From NCBI GenBank assembly GCA_964532465.1, contig CAZHHX010000009.1, positions 38,777 through 102,776 of the forward strand: a stretch of DNA of 64,000 nt, read 5' to 3'. Positions 34,886-43,537 of the stretch are shown here, one piece after another. How positions within the stretch are numbered: the stretch's first letter is position 1; the number at the start of each line of letters is the position of its first letter. Under the pieces are notes generated by a model, which was not told where the DNA came from, searched no databases, and saw only the letters and a list, made by a program, of their open reading frames with translations. A program made the position numbers and the translations under genes. The stretch comes from JAPLKB01 sp964532465 (GTDB lineage Bacteria > Desulfobacterota > Syntrophorhabdia > Syntrophorhabdales > Syntrophorhabdaceae).

Positions 34886-35754
34886 TACGTCCATATTACC
34901 TTTGCAGGATTTCTATCAATCCATCGTGAAAATGTTATTTCAGGATATCCAAAAGCCAGTCCGGCATATATTTTATGCTTTCCGGATAGTCCAAGAAGTT
35001 TTGGTATGGTTTTATCGTTATTACAGGCCAGAACCACGTAACCGGTATAAAAATTGCCGAGATCGAGAGAAGAAGCGACAAATGTGGCGTTCTGGAGAGC
35101 AAGGTTGGCGTTTTCATTGGCAAAACGGATTGTGCTGTCAGCATGGAACAAGAGTAGTACCGGCGCTCCGAAAAGAACCAGATCCATATCCTGGCGCATC
35201 TTCTCCAAGATAAGCTCGAACTGACCCACCCATCGTGCAACCGCTTCAGCGTCCTGTGATTCCCGCATAAGATAAAGTTTTCTCCATACAGGGTTTTTCA
35301 ATTTTTTCGCCGCTTTGCCGAGCCATTCCGCCGTGCTGGAAGCTATTGCGCTAAGAAGCGCTTTATCCTGAACAACAATAAACCTGGTGCTCTGTGAATT
35401 TTTGGCGCTTGGCGCGAATCGCGCGCCGTCAATTACCTTCTCGATAATCTCCTTCTCAACCGGTCTTTTTTTAAAAGTCCTTGTTGAACGTCTTGACACA
35501 ATCATTTCCCGTACCTGCTCATAGGAAGGCATGAGATTTGGTTGTACTGGATGTATGCCTTCCGGCGGACAGTCAATCTGACGAATAGCCCCTGAGGGAC
35601 ATATTAAAACGCAATGACCGCAGGAATTGCATGACCCTTCATGGGCAATTACAGGTACGGAACCTTTACCTTCCCAGGACAGCACCTTTTGGCAAATGCC
35701 GGCGCAGAGGCCGTCCTTGCGGCAGCGTTCCGGATCAATGACAACTATAGACAT
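34885..35754 (-). CDS. Nitroreductase with N-terminal 4Fe-4S ferredoxin domain
   Basis: 289 residues. The N-terminal ferredoxin part has cysteines C11, C16 and C20, then a clear CNSCGHCVLICP cluster. The nitroreductase domain starts at about residue 80 with RRSTRTFKKRPVEKE and FAPSAKNSQSTRF, the FMN-binding Arg/Ser pattern. The C-terminus has LGLSGKHKIYAGLAFGYP. Such fusions reduce nitro or enoate-type substrates with electrons from ferredoxin-like partners in anaerobes; the substrate is unknown. Confidence 0.9.
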   Translation of the reverse strand: MSIVVIDPERCRKDGLCAGICQKVLSWEGKGSVPVIAHEGSCNSCGHCVLICPSGAIRQIDCPPEGIHPVQPNLMPSYEQVREMIVSRRSTRTFKKRPVEKEIIEKVIDGARFAPSAKNSQSTRFIVVQDKALLSAIASSTAEWLGKAAKKLKNPVWRKLYLMRESQDAEAVARWVGQFELILEKMRQDMDLVLFGAPVLLLFHADSTIRFANENANLALQNATFVASSLDLGNFYTGYVVLACNNDKTIPKLLGLSGKHKIYAGLAFGYPEITFSRWIDRNPAKVIWT

Positions 35755-35835
35755 ATTTCCTCCAAATTATATTGATTCTTTTGCGAATAAGGCAGTATTA
35801 AACATCTTTAAAATATTTTCCTTTTCTGCACCTTC

Positions 35836-38157
35836 TTATCCGCCAATATCGTTATTATTCTCTTTTTCAATAATATCCTTTTCATTGCCCTGTAATCCGT
35901 TGGACAGAGGGCTCAGCGCTGTCTTTTTCTTTTTTGCTAATACAACCCCGTTTCTCAGAAGCCAGTGCTCTGTATTCTTCATCATCTCCTCAATCTCAGC
36001 CACCACATCCTCTGACCCCAGACCACGAAAAATTACATTGCTTGCTTCGAAACATTTATGGGCTCTTACATGCGTACCCATTTTCGCGTAGGTAATACCC
36101 ATGTTGGCGAGAGTGTTGCCTTCGCCTCGTAACTCCCCGGCCTGATTGTATATTTCCAGAGCTTTTTCATAAAAACCAATAGCCTTGTAGTACTCACCAA
36201 GCACTGCATGAGCAATACCGATACTATTAAGCGCATCGCCCTCGCCTCGTGCATAACCGATTCTGCGGGTTATCTCCAGTTGCTTTTCGTAGAAACCTAT
36301 TGCCCTGCGATAGTCGCCAAGATCAACACAGGCAATACCAATACTCCCGAGAGTGTTGCCTTCGCCTCGTGCATCACCGGTTCTGCGGGTTATCTCTAAT
36401 TGTTTTTCGAAAAAACCTATTGCCTTGCGGTACTCGCCAAGATTTGTATAAGCGATACCAATGTTACCAAGCGCATTGCCTTCGCCCCATGCATCTTGGA
36501 TTCTGCGGGTTATCTCCAACTGCTTTTCATAAAAACCGATTGCCTTGCGGTACTCTCCAAGATCAGCATAGGCCGAGCCCATGTTGCCGAGCGTATTACC
36601 TTTGCCCCTCATATCCCCGATCCGATTGTATATTTCCAAAACCTTTCCATAAAAACCTATTGCTTCACCATGCTCGCCAAGAAAAATATTGACGCTGCCG
36701 AGGCTCGTGTAAACCCAGGCACAGGAAGGTTCCTGTAGGGCAGCCTGATTCTGAATAAGGATATGGAGGATTGAAGCCAAATCGGTTATTGGCGGCCCCA
36801 TGTTATTAATATTGATCAGACCCATCGCTACCAGGTATCTGAAGGCCCCCTCATAGTCGTTGCCGGCAATAAACTGCCAAAAAGGCTGGATCAGATATTC
36901 AAAGAAAATGGGAAGCAGTTCATCTGCTTTCCCTGTCTGACGGGTCTGGATCATGGCCTGCCGCAATCCGTCCTTTTCAGCAATAAGGATGTCCGGACTG
37001 TTGCTGTGAGCCCTAGAGAAATGCAGGAAATGCGTACAATGGTTTTCTTTGTAAAAGAGTTCCCTGCTCTCATCCATTTTAAGCCTCGCCTCAGACAATT
37101 GCCGCAGGAGTGGATGCACACTGTAGCGCAAGGACTTCCGGTCAAATTGCAGGAGCGAACTACCGCAAAGCTCTTCTACGGCTCCTCGATCCATTCCGCC
37201 AAGGCCTGCGGTTTCCATAAGGGTATGAGACATAAAACCTGACTCAGCGCAGACGCCGGCAGCCTCAAAAAGCGCTATGCATTCCGCCCCTTTGGGAATG
37301 CTTTCAAACCGTTTCAAACTCAGCTCCAGAGAGGCAACCACCTCTTTATCTTCGCTGTCTTTCAGCTTCAGCCCCTTAATCTTCCCCTTGATTTGATTGG
37401 TGTAATCAGAAAAGCTGAGATCAGGGACTGCTGCTTTCAGGTTACGGATTGCAATATCAAGTGCCAGCGGCATACCTCCCAATATCTCAACGATATCGTA
37501 TGTTCCGGAGGGGTCCCGTGCAACCCGGGTCTTACCCAAAAATTTTATGAGAAGTTTTACACCATCATCCCCTGAAAGCCTGTCGAGTTCCTTGATGGCT
37601 ATTCGGGATATTATACCGAAAACCCTTCTTTCTCTTGTCGTCACAAGAACCGAACAGTCCGGCCTGATGATCTCATCAGCCTCATTGACGTTGTCGATCA
37701 CCAGCAGGGCATTTTTCCGGTTGAGACAATTACAGATCTCATCCTTTGCCTTTGCATTGTCGAAAAATGGGGCAACATCTGCTCTGGGATAAAGAACTTC
37801 AGAAATCCTTCGCGCCTCTTCCTGCCATGTGCTGCCCCTGAGGGAAGCCCAGAATATCCCGTCAGGGTACTCTGCCTTATACTTCTTTGCATACATACGG
37901 GCAAGTTCCGTCTTACCGATACCGCCCGTACCTGTTATAGCTCCTGTTCCCCGGTCTACTATTATCTGGCGAAGCTCTTCGAGGTCCCTTTCCCTACCGA
38001 CAAACGTCTCTACGGGTTCGCCAGCCATGAAAGGGGCGGAGGCTGCCGACTCTGAGTGAGACAAGGGGTACTGCTCCCCTGCCTCCACATTCTTCAGGTA
38101 TTCCGGAGATTGTTCAAGTGTCTGCTTTTTTTCTTCCAACAGGTCCTCAAAAAACAA
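35836..38157 (-). CDS. STAND (NB-ARC) ATPase with TPR repeats
   Basis: 773 residues from a TTG start. FVGRERDLEELRQ at about 52-64 opens the NB-ARC module; the P-loop is GTGGIGKT (76-83), Walker B LLVIDN (151-156) and the sensor VLVTTRERR. A winged-helix-like region follows, then at least six 40-residue TPRs (about 480-700) of near-identical sequence. STAND ATPases act as ligand-triggered oligomerising switches, in bacteria often in regulation or phage defence. No effector domain is visible in the short N-terminus. An upstream ATG at 38171 is one base out of frame, beside a run of six T (see findings). Confidence 0.88.
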   Translation of the reverse strand: MFFEDLLEEKKQTLEQSPEYLKNVEAGEQYPLSHSESAASAPFMAGEPVETFVGRERDLEELRQIIVDRGTGAITGTGGIGKTELARMYAKKYKAEYPDGIFWASLRGSTWQEEARRISEVLYPRADVAPFFDNAKAKDEICNCLNRKNALLVIDNVNEADEIIRPDCSVLVTTRERRVFGIISRIAIKELDRLSGDDGVKLLIKFLGKTRVARDPSGTYDIVEILGGMPLALDIAIRNLKAAVPDLSFSDYTNQIKGKIKGLKLKDSEDKEVVASLELSLKRFESIPKGAECIALFEAAGVCAESGFMSHTLMETAGLGGMDRGAVEELCGSSLLQFDRKSLRYSVHPLLRQLSEARLKMDESRELFYKENHCTHFLHFSRAHSNSPDILIAEKDGLRQAMIQTRQTGKADELLPIFFEYLIQPFWQFIAGNDYEGAFRYLVAMGLININNMGPPITDLASILHILIQNQAALQEPSCAWVYTSLGSVNIFLGEHGEAIGFYGKVLEIYNRIGDMRGKGNTLGNMGSAYADLGEYRKAIGFYEKQLEITRRIQDAWGEGNALGNIGIAYTNLGEYRKAIGFFEKQLEITRRTGDARGEGNTLGSIGIACVDLGDYRRAIGFYEKQLEITRRIGYARGEGDALNSIGIAHAVLGEYYKAIGFYEKALEIYNQAGELRGEGNTLANMGITYAKMGTHVRAHKCFEASNVIFRGLGSEDVVAEIEEMMKNTEHWLLRNGVVLAKKKKTALSPLSNGLQGNEKDIIEKENNNDIGG
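36100..36720 (-). repeat. Tandem 120-bp repeats within the STAND gene (TPR units)
   Basis: Anchor motif GCCTTCGCCTCGT or close variants recurs on the plus strand at about 36118, 36238, 36358, 36478 and 36598, exactly 120 nt apart. Each period encodes one 40-residue TPR-like unit (GEYRKAIGFYEKQLEITRR). High identity between neighbours suggests recent duplication or gene conversion and a unit count that can change. Confidence 0.9.
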
Positions 38158-38509
38158 GAATCTTTAGCCATGCTGCAATCCCGGTAACGGCCAATCTTAT
38201 TCCTGTTCACTTGTCCAGATTCTCCAACAATTTCGACTCATTTTCAAGCTAAAATCGGGAGGTAAAATACTGAATTGCCGGGGGACCGCGGGGCAGCATA
38301 GAGAACAATCCTGGCGTGCTCCCGGTCAATATATGAGAGACACTCCCCGTCAAATAGTTTAGACTTAAAGGGCAATACCAGATTCAAGGTATTGTCAAAA
38401 TATAAATAAAAAGCCGGTACGCAAAATGAGTATTAACAGATGTTTACAAAGAGAAAACAGAATGAGGGAGAAGGAAGTATGGGAAATGAAGAATGACTTC
38501 TTCATTTCC
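38158..38509. other. Region between the STAND gene and B element copy 5
   Basis: No gene. Positions 38172-38380 show nothing recognisable. From about 38388 the sequence is the conserved upstream flank of the B element, nearly identical to 22209-22300 (GGTATTGTCAAAATATAAAT, then GAGTATTAACAGATGTTTAC). Confidence 0.7.
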
Positions 38510-38695
38510 GCCGGATTCACATCAGCAAATAATGGCAGATGGGAATCCGGCTTGAGTGGGCGATGGCATGTCGGGGTTGTTCAGGTTTGGATGGGCTGCA
38601 AGTCTTGCAGGCTGAAGACGTACTGAATGTACGTCGGAAGATCGCAAGGCGCAGCAGACCGCCAAAGATGGACATACCCCGACATGCCGTCTCCC
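38510..38695 (+). repeat. B element copy 5, upstream of the TPR protein gene
   Basis: Hairpin I (38510-38551). Stem II GGGCGATGGCATGTCGGGG (38558-38576) pairs with 38677-38695 at 18 of 19 positions, counting one wobble pair. The core hairpin is GACGTAC-TGAAT-GTACGTC. It ends 92 nt before the ATG at 38788. Closest to copy 3, but stem II has a different sequence with pairing kept. Confidence 0.9.
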
Positions 38696-38787
38696 GTCCA
38701 GGAGAACAAAGACAAACTGTTCAAGAATTAAGAGCAAAGGGAAAGAGGCTATTGACCAAAACCGGATTCAATGACAGGAGGACGAAG

Positions 38788-39537
38788 ATGGTAAAATATT
38801 TTATTTGCAGATTAGAGGCACTTACATCAACAGCTCTATTTATTATCCTGTGTCTGGCTTTTCCTCTTTTGATTCCCTCGAACGCAACAGGATCGATGCC
38901 TGTTGAAAAAACACTGACCGGTTGTGTAATTGGAGGCAGATTCTTCAGCATTTCCTTTGATTCTCAAACAGGCAGGCCGGTTAAAGCATACCCTGTGCGT
39001 ATAGGGCAAAACATCAACCTTGCTTCTTACGAAGGAAAGACTATCTCTATGGACGGATCTCTTTTACCTGGTGATCGTTTTATTCTCAAAGAAGGAAGCA
39101 GTATGCCTGTGGTTATAAAGGAAGCCTGTGAGGGTGACAACCTGAGCGTTATAAGGAAGGAATTTATCATGGAGTACAGGGTTGCCGGATATCAGGCAGC
39201 AAAGAAAAAGAACTTTGACGAAGCCTTGAAACTGGTGAACTGGGCCATGGACATGGATAAAACCCTCTGCGGGACTTACATTGACCGTGCTCAGATATAT
39301 TATCTTAAAGGCGATTTTTCGGCCGGTGGTGCTGATGTCAAAATAGTAAAAGATGGCGCATGTGTTGACCCGCAAGGCCTTAATTACCTGATACTGGAGG
39401 AGATGGGAGCAACCCTTGAAAAATCAGGGAAAAAGGACGATGCCATCGAATTGTACAAAATGGGACTGCGTTCCTGCCGGTCGGAAATGTGCAGGGAGAC
39501 GATGAATAAGAACATTAAGAAAGCAACGGCGAATTAA
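38788..39537 (+). CDS. Secreted TPR-like protein
   Basis: 249 residues from the ATG at 38788, chosen because AGGAGG lies 6 nt before it and a signal peptide (about 1-38, ending near SNATGS) starts there; the upstream open frame crosses the B element. After a small beta-rich region (about 45-110) come TPR-like helices: EYRVAGYQAAKKKNFDEAL, DRAQIYYLKGDFSAGG and KSGKKDDAIELYKMGL. Four cysteines near the end (DGACVDP, RSCRSEMCRE) suggest a periplasmic location. Function unknown. Confidence 0.78.
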   Translation: MVKYFICRLEALTSTALFIILCLAFPLLIPSNATGSMPVEKTLTGCVIGGRFFSISFDSQTGRPVKAYPVRIGQNINLASYEGKTISMDGSLLPGDRFILKEGSSMPVVIKEACEGDNLSVIRKEFIMEYRVAGYQAAKKKNFDEALKLVNWAMDMDKTLCGTYIDRAQIYYLKGDFSAGGADVKIVKDGACVDPQGLNYLILEEMGATLEKSGKKDDAIELYKMGLRSCRSEMCRETMNKNIKKATAN

Positions 39538-39552
39538 CGTTTGTGCTGACAG

Positions 39553-40494
39553 CTATTCCTTCACATCCTTCCGCACAATAAAGGCTAATATGGATGAGGG
39601 GAAACTCCTGCTCAGTGACCGATATGTTGTTGTATAGATTTCAGGATTGTATTCTTTATTAAATGTGAGATTGCTTTCATGTATAGGGGTGATCCTGCTG
39701 TCCCATAACCATCCATTCTTTATGAAATCAGGCAATGATACGGATATGGAAAGCTCAAAATCAGGGTGCATCTCCCAGGTAAAAGCCGGATACAGGAGAT
39801 ATTCAAATCCGCATTGAAATACAGGGCCGCCGATATACGATGTCCGCCCGTCAACATACATTCCCTGCCGGTATTTAATGGTAAGATTATTTTTGCCCGG
39901 CAACAATCTGACATTAAAGCGAACAATGTTTAACTTTCCCATCCCTGGAAATATATCACTCAAATTTTCAACATTCTGAGCGGTTTTTATAAATTCCGGA
40001 AGTGTCATGTGAATAAGCGAGGCGCTCCTTGTCATCTTTTTCCCGGAATTTATATAATCAAGATACATAAAATACTGTTCATACTGAGACTTATTCCATT
40101 GATGCCGGTGTTCGGTAATCCTGCCAAGGAATTCCCGCTCTGTTTCACGGTCTTTAGCAAGCCCGTACTGAAGGGATTTTTCATTCAGCAGTATAAGCGG
40201 ATCATTCACATCTATCCCAAGGAATTGCAACGGTATTTCAATTTCTGAGTCCGACCTGTTTTCAATAATATAAGAGATGTGCATATCTATTTTCTTTTCA
40301 AGTAAAGCATTGTCTATGCCTATTACAGGGAAAATTACTTTTATATCTTCCCTGAACAATTTTAACTGACCCGCTGGTTTTGTTGGTTTAATGTTTCCGC
40401 TAAAAGAATGGTCTGTATATATACGGGAAACATTCGCAAAGGCGTGGTTGCAGACAAAAAATATTATGATGAAATAAGCTGTGATTCTTTTCAT
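39553..40494 (-). CDS. Secreted protein of unknown function
   Basis: 313 residues with a clear signal peptide (about 1-20, CNHAFA cleavage region). The rest is beta-rich, with segments such as ISYIIENRSDSEIEIPLQFL and LPGKNNLTIKYRQGMYVDG that resemble exported beta-sandwich proteins. No family recognised. It is convergent with the TPR gene, 15 nt away. Confidence 0.75.
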   Translation of the reverse strand: MKRITAYFIIIFFVCNHAFANVSRIYTDHSFSGNIKPTKPAGQLKLFREDIKVIFPVIGIDNALLEKKIDMHISYIIENRSDSEIEIPLQFLGIDVNDPLILLNEKSLQYGLAKDRETEREFLGRITEHRHQWNKSQYEQYFMYLDYINSGKKMTRSASLIHMTLPEFIKTAQNVENLSDIFPGMGKLNIVRFNVRLLPGKNNLTIKYRQGMYVDGRTSYIGGPVFQCGFEYLLYPAFTWEMHPDFELSISVSLPDFIKNGWLWDSRITPIHESNLTFNKEYNPEIYTTTYRSLSRSFPSSILAFIVRKDVKE

Positions 40495-40540
40495 TTTGCC
40501 TTTTTCCTTATTCGCATTGATTGCCCCGCGGGTTCATATA

Positions 40541-40612
40541 CCCCGAAGCTTGCTTCGAAATAGTTTCAAATTCTTATCTCGCCTTTGATACCCCGTCTGC
40601 TTGCGGCGGGGT
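40541..40612. repeat. Two small GC-rich hairpins in a divergent intergenic region
   Basis: CGAAGC-TT-GCTTCG (40544-40557) after ATACCC, and ACCCCG (40590-40595) with CGGGGT (40607-40612). Both share a TACCCCG start. They sit between the divergent secreted-protein and GIY-YIG genes, so they are not ordinary terminators; they look like a dispersed palindromic repeat pair. Confidence 0.6.
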
Positions 40613-40712
40613 GATTCATTTTTCTCATCCTATTTACAATAGGCTGTTAAATATTTTCCAATGATGTTATACATAATATCTTAAAACAGGAACGTGTCAA
40701 GGCTTTGATTTT

Positions 40713-40988
40713 ATGAATACAACCACATGCTATGTCTATATCCTCGAATGTTGCGATAAAACCCTTTATACCGGTTGTACAAACAATATAGAAAAACGAA
40801 TTCATGGACATAACAATACCGGGGCTGGCGCCAGATACACAAGGGGAAGGCGTCCGGTGAAGCTCATTTATATTGAAAGCTATCCAACACTGTCTGACGC
40901 CTTGAAGCGGGAGACACAGATAAAGAAATTATCAAAAGCACAAAAATTGCTTTTAATACAGAATGGTTCAGATTCAGCATATATTTAA
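40713..40988 (+). CDS. GIY-YIG nuclease superfamily protein (YhbQ/UPF0213-like)
   Basis: 91 residues, one GIY-YIG domain: CYVYILECCDKTLYTGCTN contains the paired YVY and YTG motifs, followed by the conserved Arg in EKRIHGHN and Glu in LKRETQIKKLSK. Small stand-alone members are linked to DNA repair or are of unclear function. No good ribosome binding site is seen. Confidence 0.88.
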   Translation: MNTTTCYVYILECCDKTLYTGCTNNIEKRIHGHNNTGAGARYTRGRRPVKLIYIESYPTLSDALKRETQIKKLSKAQKLLLIQNGSDSAYI

Positions 40989-41521
40989 ACCCGTAAAAAA
41001 TAATAAATATAACTCCTTTCTTTTTGTTGCCCTATAGATCCTTGCCTGGCCACATTATGCGCTTTGTGAAAATCAGGACAACTCTAACGTTCAGATATTG
41101 CAAGGCAAAATATAACAGGGAAAATAGCATGTTTGTCTTGTGAACAATATCATATAGTCAATAATTTCAAGGATATTTATAAAACAGGCAAGGCAGGTAA
41201 TCAGGTACAATGTTGATTTATTCTCATATGTTATGGAGCATTTTTTATAGCTTCTTAACATGTTATGAACATGATTTGTTGAAAAGTATCAATGAAGAGT
41301 CTGATATTGCTTAAGAAAGCAGGGTATTGGCGGTATAGTCTTTCAAATCATCCATACCAAGCTGCGCGCGTCATAGCAAGACCTGTTTGTTCATTGAAAA
41401 GCATGACGTTTGTGGTCATCCTGGACGACAGCCTTTCTTCTCAATAACCTGTGGAAAAAACGTGCTATTTCTGCTAAACTTAGACTGTTTTAATCCTACA
41501 GGAGTTTTACCTTGGAATACC
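40989..41521. other. Long A/T-rich region before mnmG
   Basis: 533 bp with no gene. An oriC is often near mnmG, so DnaA boxes were looked for; only one near-match (TGTGGAAAA at about 41451) was seen. A TAACATGTTA palindrome-like stretch lies at about 41257. No function is assigned. Confidence 0.5.
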
Positions 41522-43384
41522 ATGGACAATCTTGATGTTATCGTAATCGGTGCAGGTCATGCAGGCTGTGAGGCCGCGCTTGCTTCTGCGCGTATGGGTG
41601 TAAAGACCCTTCTTTTAACATCCAATCTGGATCATATAGCATTCATGTCATGTAACCCTGCCGTTGGCGGACTTGGCAAGGGGCATCTCGTGAAAGAGGT
41701 AGACGCTCTGGATGGCGAGATGGGCAAGAATATTGACGCCACAGGTATTCAGTTCCGCATCCTCAATATGAAAAAGGGGCCTGCTGTCCGGGCTACCCGC
41801 ATTCAGGCAGACAAAATAAAATATGCCCTGAGGATGAGAAAGGTGCTGGAGGAGCAGGATAATCTCTCTTTACGCCAGGATATTGTAGAAAAACTCCTGA
41901 TCGATGACAAAACAGTTATCGGCGTTGAAACACAGTGGGGAGAAAAGTTTTTTGGAAAAACCGTTGTTATTACAACGGGAACATTCTTAAGAGGGCTTAT
42001 CCATGTGGGCCTGGAACATTTCGAGGCAGGAAGAATGGGAGATTTCCCCTCTGTCGGCCTCTCCCTGTGTCTCAAGGAGCTTGGTTTTGATATAGGACGT
42101 CTCAAAACAGGAACATGCCCCCGGCTTGACGGAAGGACAATAGATTTCTCAAAGCTTGAGCCGCAGCATAGTGATGTCCCTCCGCGGCCTTTTTCTTTCC
42201 TGACACGGGAAGTCCATAATAAACTTGTTCCCTGCTGGCTTACATACACAAACGAAAAAACCCATGACGCAATCAGGTCGGGATTCGACAGATCGCCCCT
42301 CTATACAGGGAAAATAGAAGGCACAGGCGTCAGGTACTGCCCTTCCATTGAAGACAAAATAGTAAGATTTCATGACAAAGAGCGCCACCGCATATTTATT
42401 GAGCCCGAAGGTCTTGACACAACGGAATATTACCCGAACGGCCTTTCCACAAGCCTTCCCCTTGATATACAGTTAAAAATGCTCAGGAGCATAAACGGCC
42501 TTGAGCATGTGGAGATTACACGACCCGGTTACGCGATAGAATATGACTTTATATATCCCACACAACTCTATGCCACCCTGGAAACGAAACTGATTAACAA
42601 TCTCTTCCACGCGGGTCAGATAAACGGGACAACAGGCTATGAAGAAGCGGCTGCACAGGGCATGATGGCAGGCATTAATGCCGCGTTAAAGGTTAAAGAC
42701 AAGGAAGCCTTCCTGCTCGGCAGGGAGGAAGCATACATCGGCGTTATGATAGATGATCTGGTAATAAAAGGGGTTGACGAACCTTACCGGATGTTTACAT
42801 CAAGGGCTGAATACCGGCTCCTGCTGCGAGAGGACAACGCGGACCTGAGACTCACGGAAAAAGGCTATGCTGCCGGGATTGTAAGCAAAGAACGGTACGA
42901 AAAGGTAATGGAAAAAAAGAAGAAAATTAACAAAACCCATGAGGTGTTGCAGTCAATAAGACTTAAGCCCACTGCTGAAACGATTGAAATGTTAAAGAAC
43001 AATGACTTTGAAGGCATAAAAAACCCCCTTACCCTTGAAGAGCTTCTCAAAAAACCGGAAGTGACCATGGAAAGCATTAAGCGGATAGAGCCGTCCTTCA
43101 ATGGCTTGGAAGAAGATGTTGCATATCAGGTGGAATTGGATATAAAATACCGGGGTTATACGGAAAGACAGCTTGAAATGATAGAAAAGACAAAGAGACT
43201 TGAAAATATAAAAATTCCCCCTGACACCCTGTATAGTGATATTTCCGGGCTGTCACTGGAGGTAGTGGAAAGATTATCAAAGATAATACCCCTTACCATA
43301 GGTCAGGCATCCAGGATTCCCGGCGTCACACCGGCAGCAATAACAGCATTGATGATACATTTGAAAAAGACAGGGGCGATATAA
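41522..43384 (+). CDS. mnmG: tRNA uridine-5-carboxymethylaminomethyl modification enzyme MnmG
   Basis: Works with MnmE to modify the wobble uridine of several tRNAs. The 620 residues start at the ATG at 41522, where the FAD-binding VIVIGAGHAGCEAALA begins; the open frame upstream lacks conserved sequence. Other signatures are SCNPAVGGLGKGHLVKE, GRMGDFPSVGLS and the C-terminal VPGTP-like region SRIPGVTPAAITALM. Length is normal. Only a weak ribosome binding site is visible. Confidence 0.97.
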   Translation: MDNLDVIVIGAGHAGCEAALASARMGVKTLLLTSNLDHIAFMSCNPAVGGLGKGHLVKEVDALDGEMGKNIDATGIQFRILNMKKGPAVRATRIQADKIKYALRMRKVLEEQDNLSLRQDIVEKLLIDDKTVIGVETQWGEKFFGKTVVITTGTFLRGLIHVGLEHFEAGRMGDFPSVGLSLCLKELGFDIGRLKTGTCPRLDGRTIDFSKLEPQHSDVPPRPFSFLTREVHNKLVPCWLTYTNEKTHDAIRSGFDRSPLYTGKIEGTGVRYCPSIEDKIVRFHDKERHRIFIEPEGLDTTEYYPNGLSTSLPLDIQLKMLRSINGLEHVEITRPGYAIEYDFIYPTQLYATLETKLINNLFHAGQINGTTGYEEAAAQGMMAGINAALKVKDKEAFLLGREEAYIGVMIDDLVIKGVDEPYRMFTSRAEYRLLLREDNADLRLTEKGYAAGIVSKERYEKVMEKKKKINKTHEVLQSIRLKPTAETIEMLKNNDFEGIKNPLTLEELLKKPEVTMESIKRIEPSFNGLEEDVAYQVELDIKYRGYTERQLEMIEKTKRLENIKIPPDTLYSDISGLSLEVVERLSKIIPLTIGQASRIPGVTPAAITALMIHLKKTGAI

Positions 43385-43537
43385 ATTTGAAACAATACTT
43401 CCAGCAGTAAAGCTGCGGAGGGAAGGCGAACATAAGAGTCAGTGAGATAAATAGCTCACACAGTGAGCGAGATGGGGAGGCTCCGACAGCTTTGCTGGTG
43501 GAGGGGGCGACGAGAGCCCAAATAATAGAGGTTTACA

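Noticed and set aside
36100..36720. CRISPR-like array
   Set aside because: Repeats are contiguous 120-bp coding units with no spacers; they encode TPRs.
40989..41521. Replication origin next to mnmG
   Set aside because: Only one near-match to a DnaA box was seen and no cluster; position alone is not enough.
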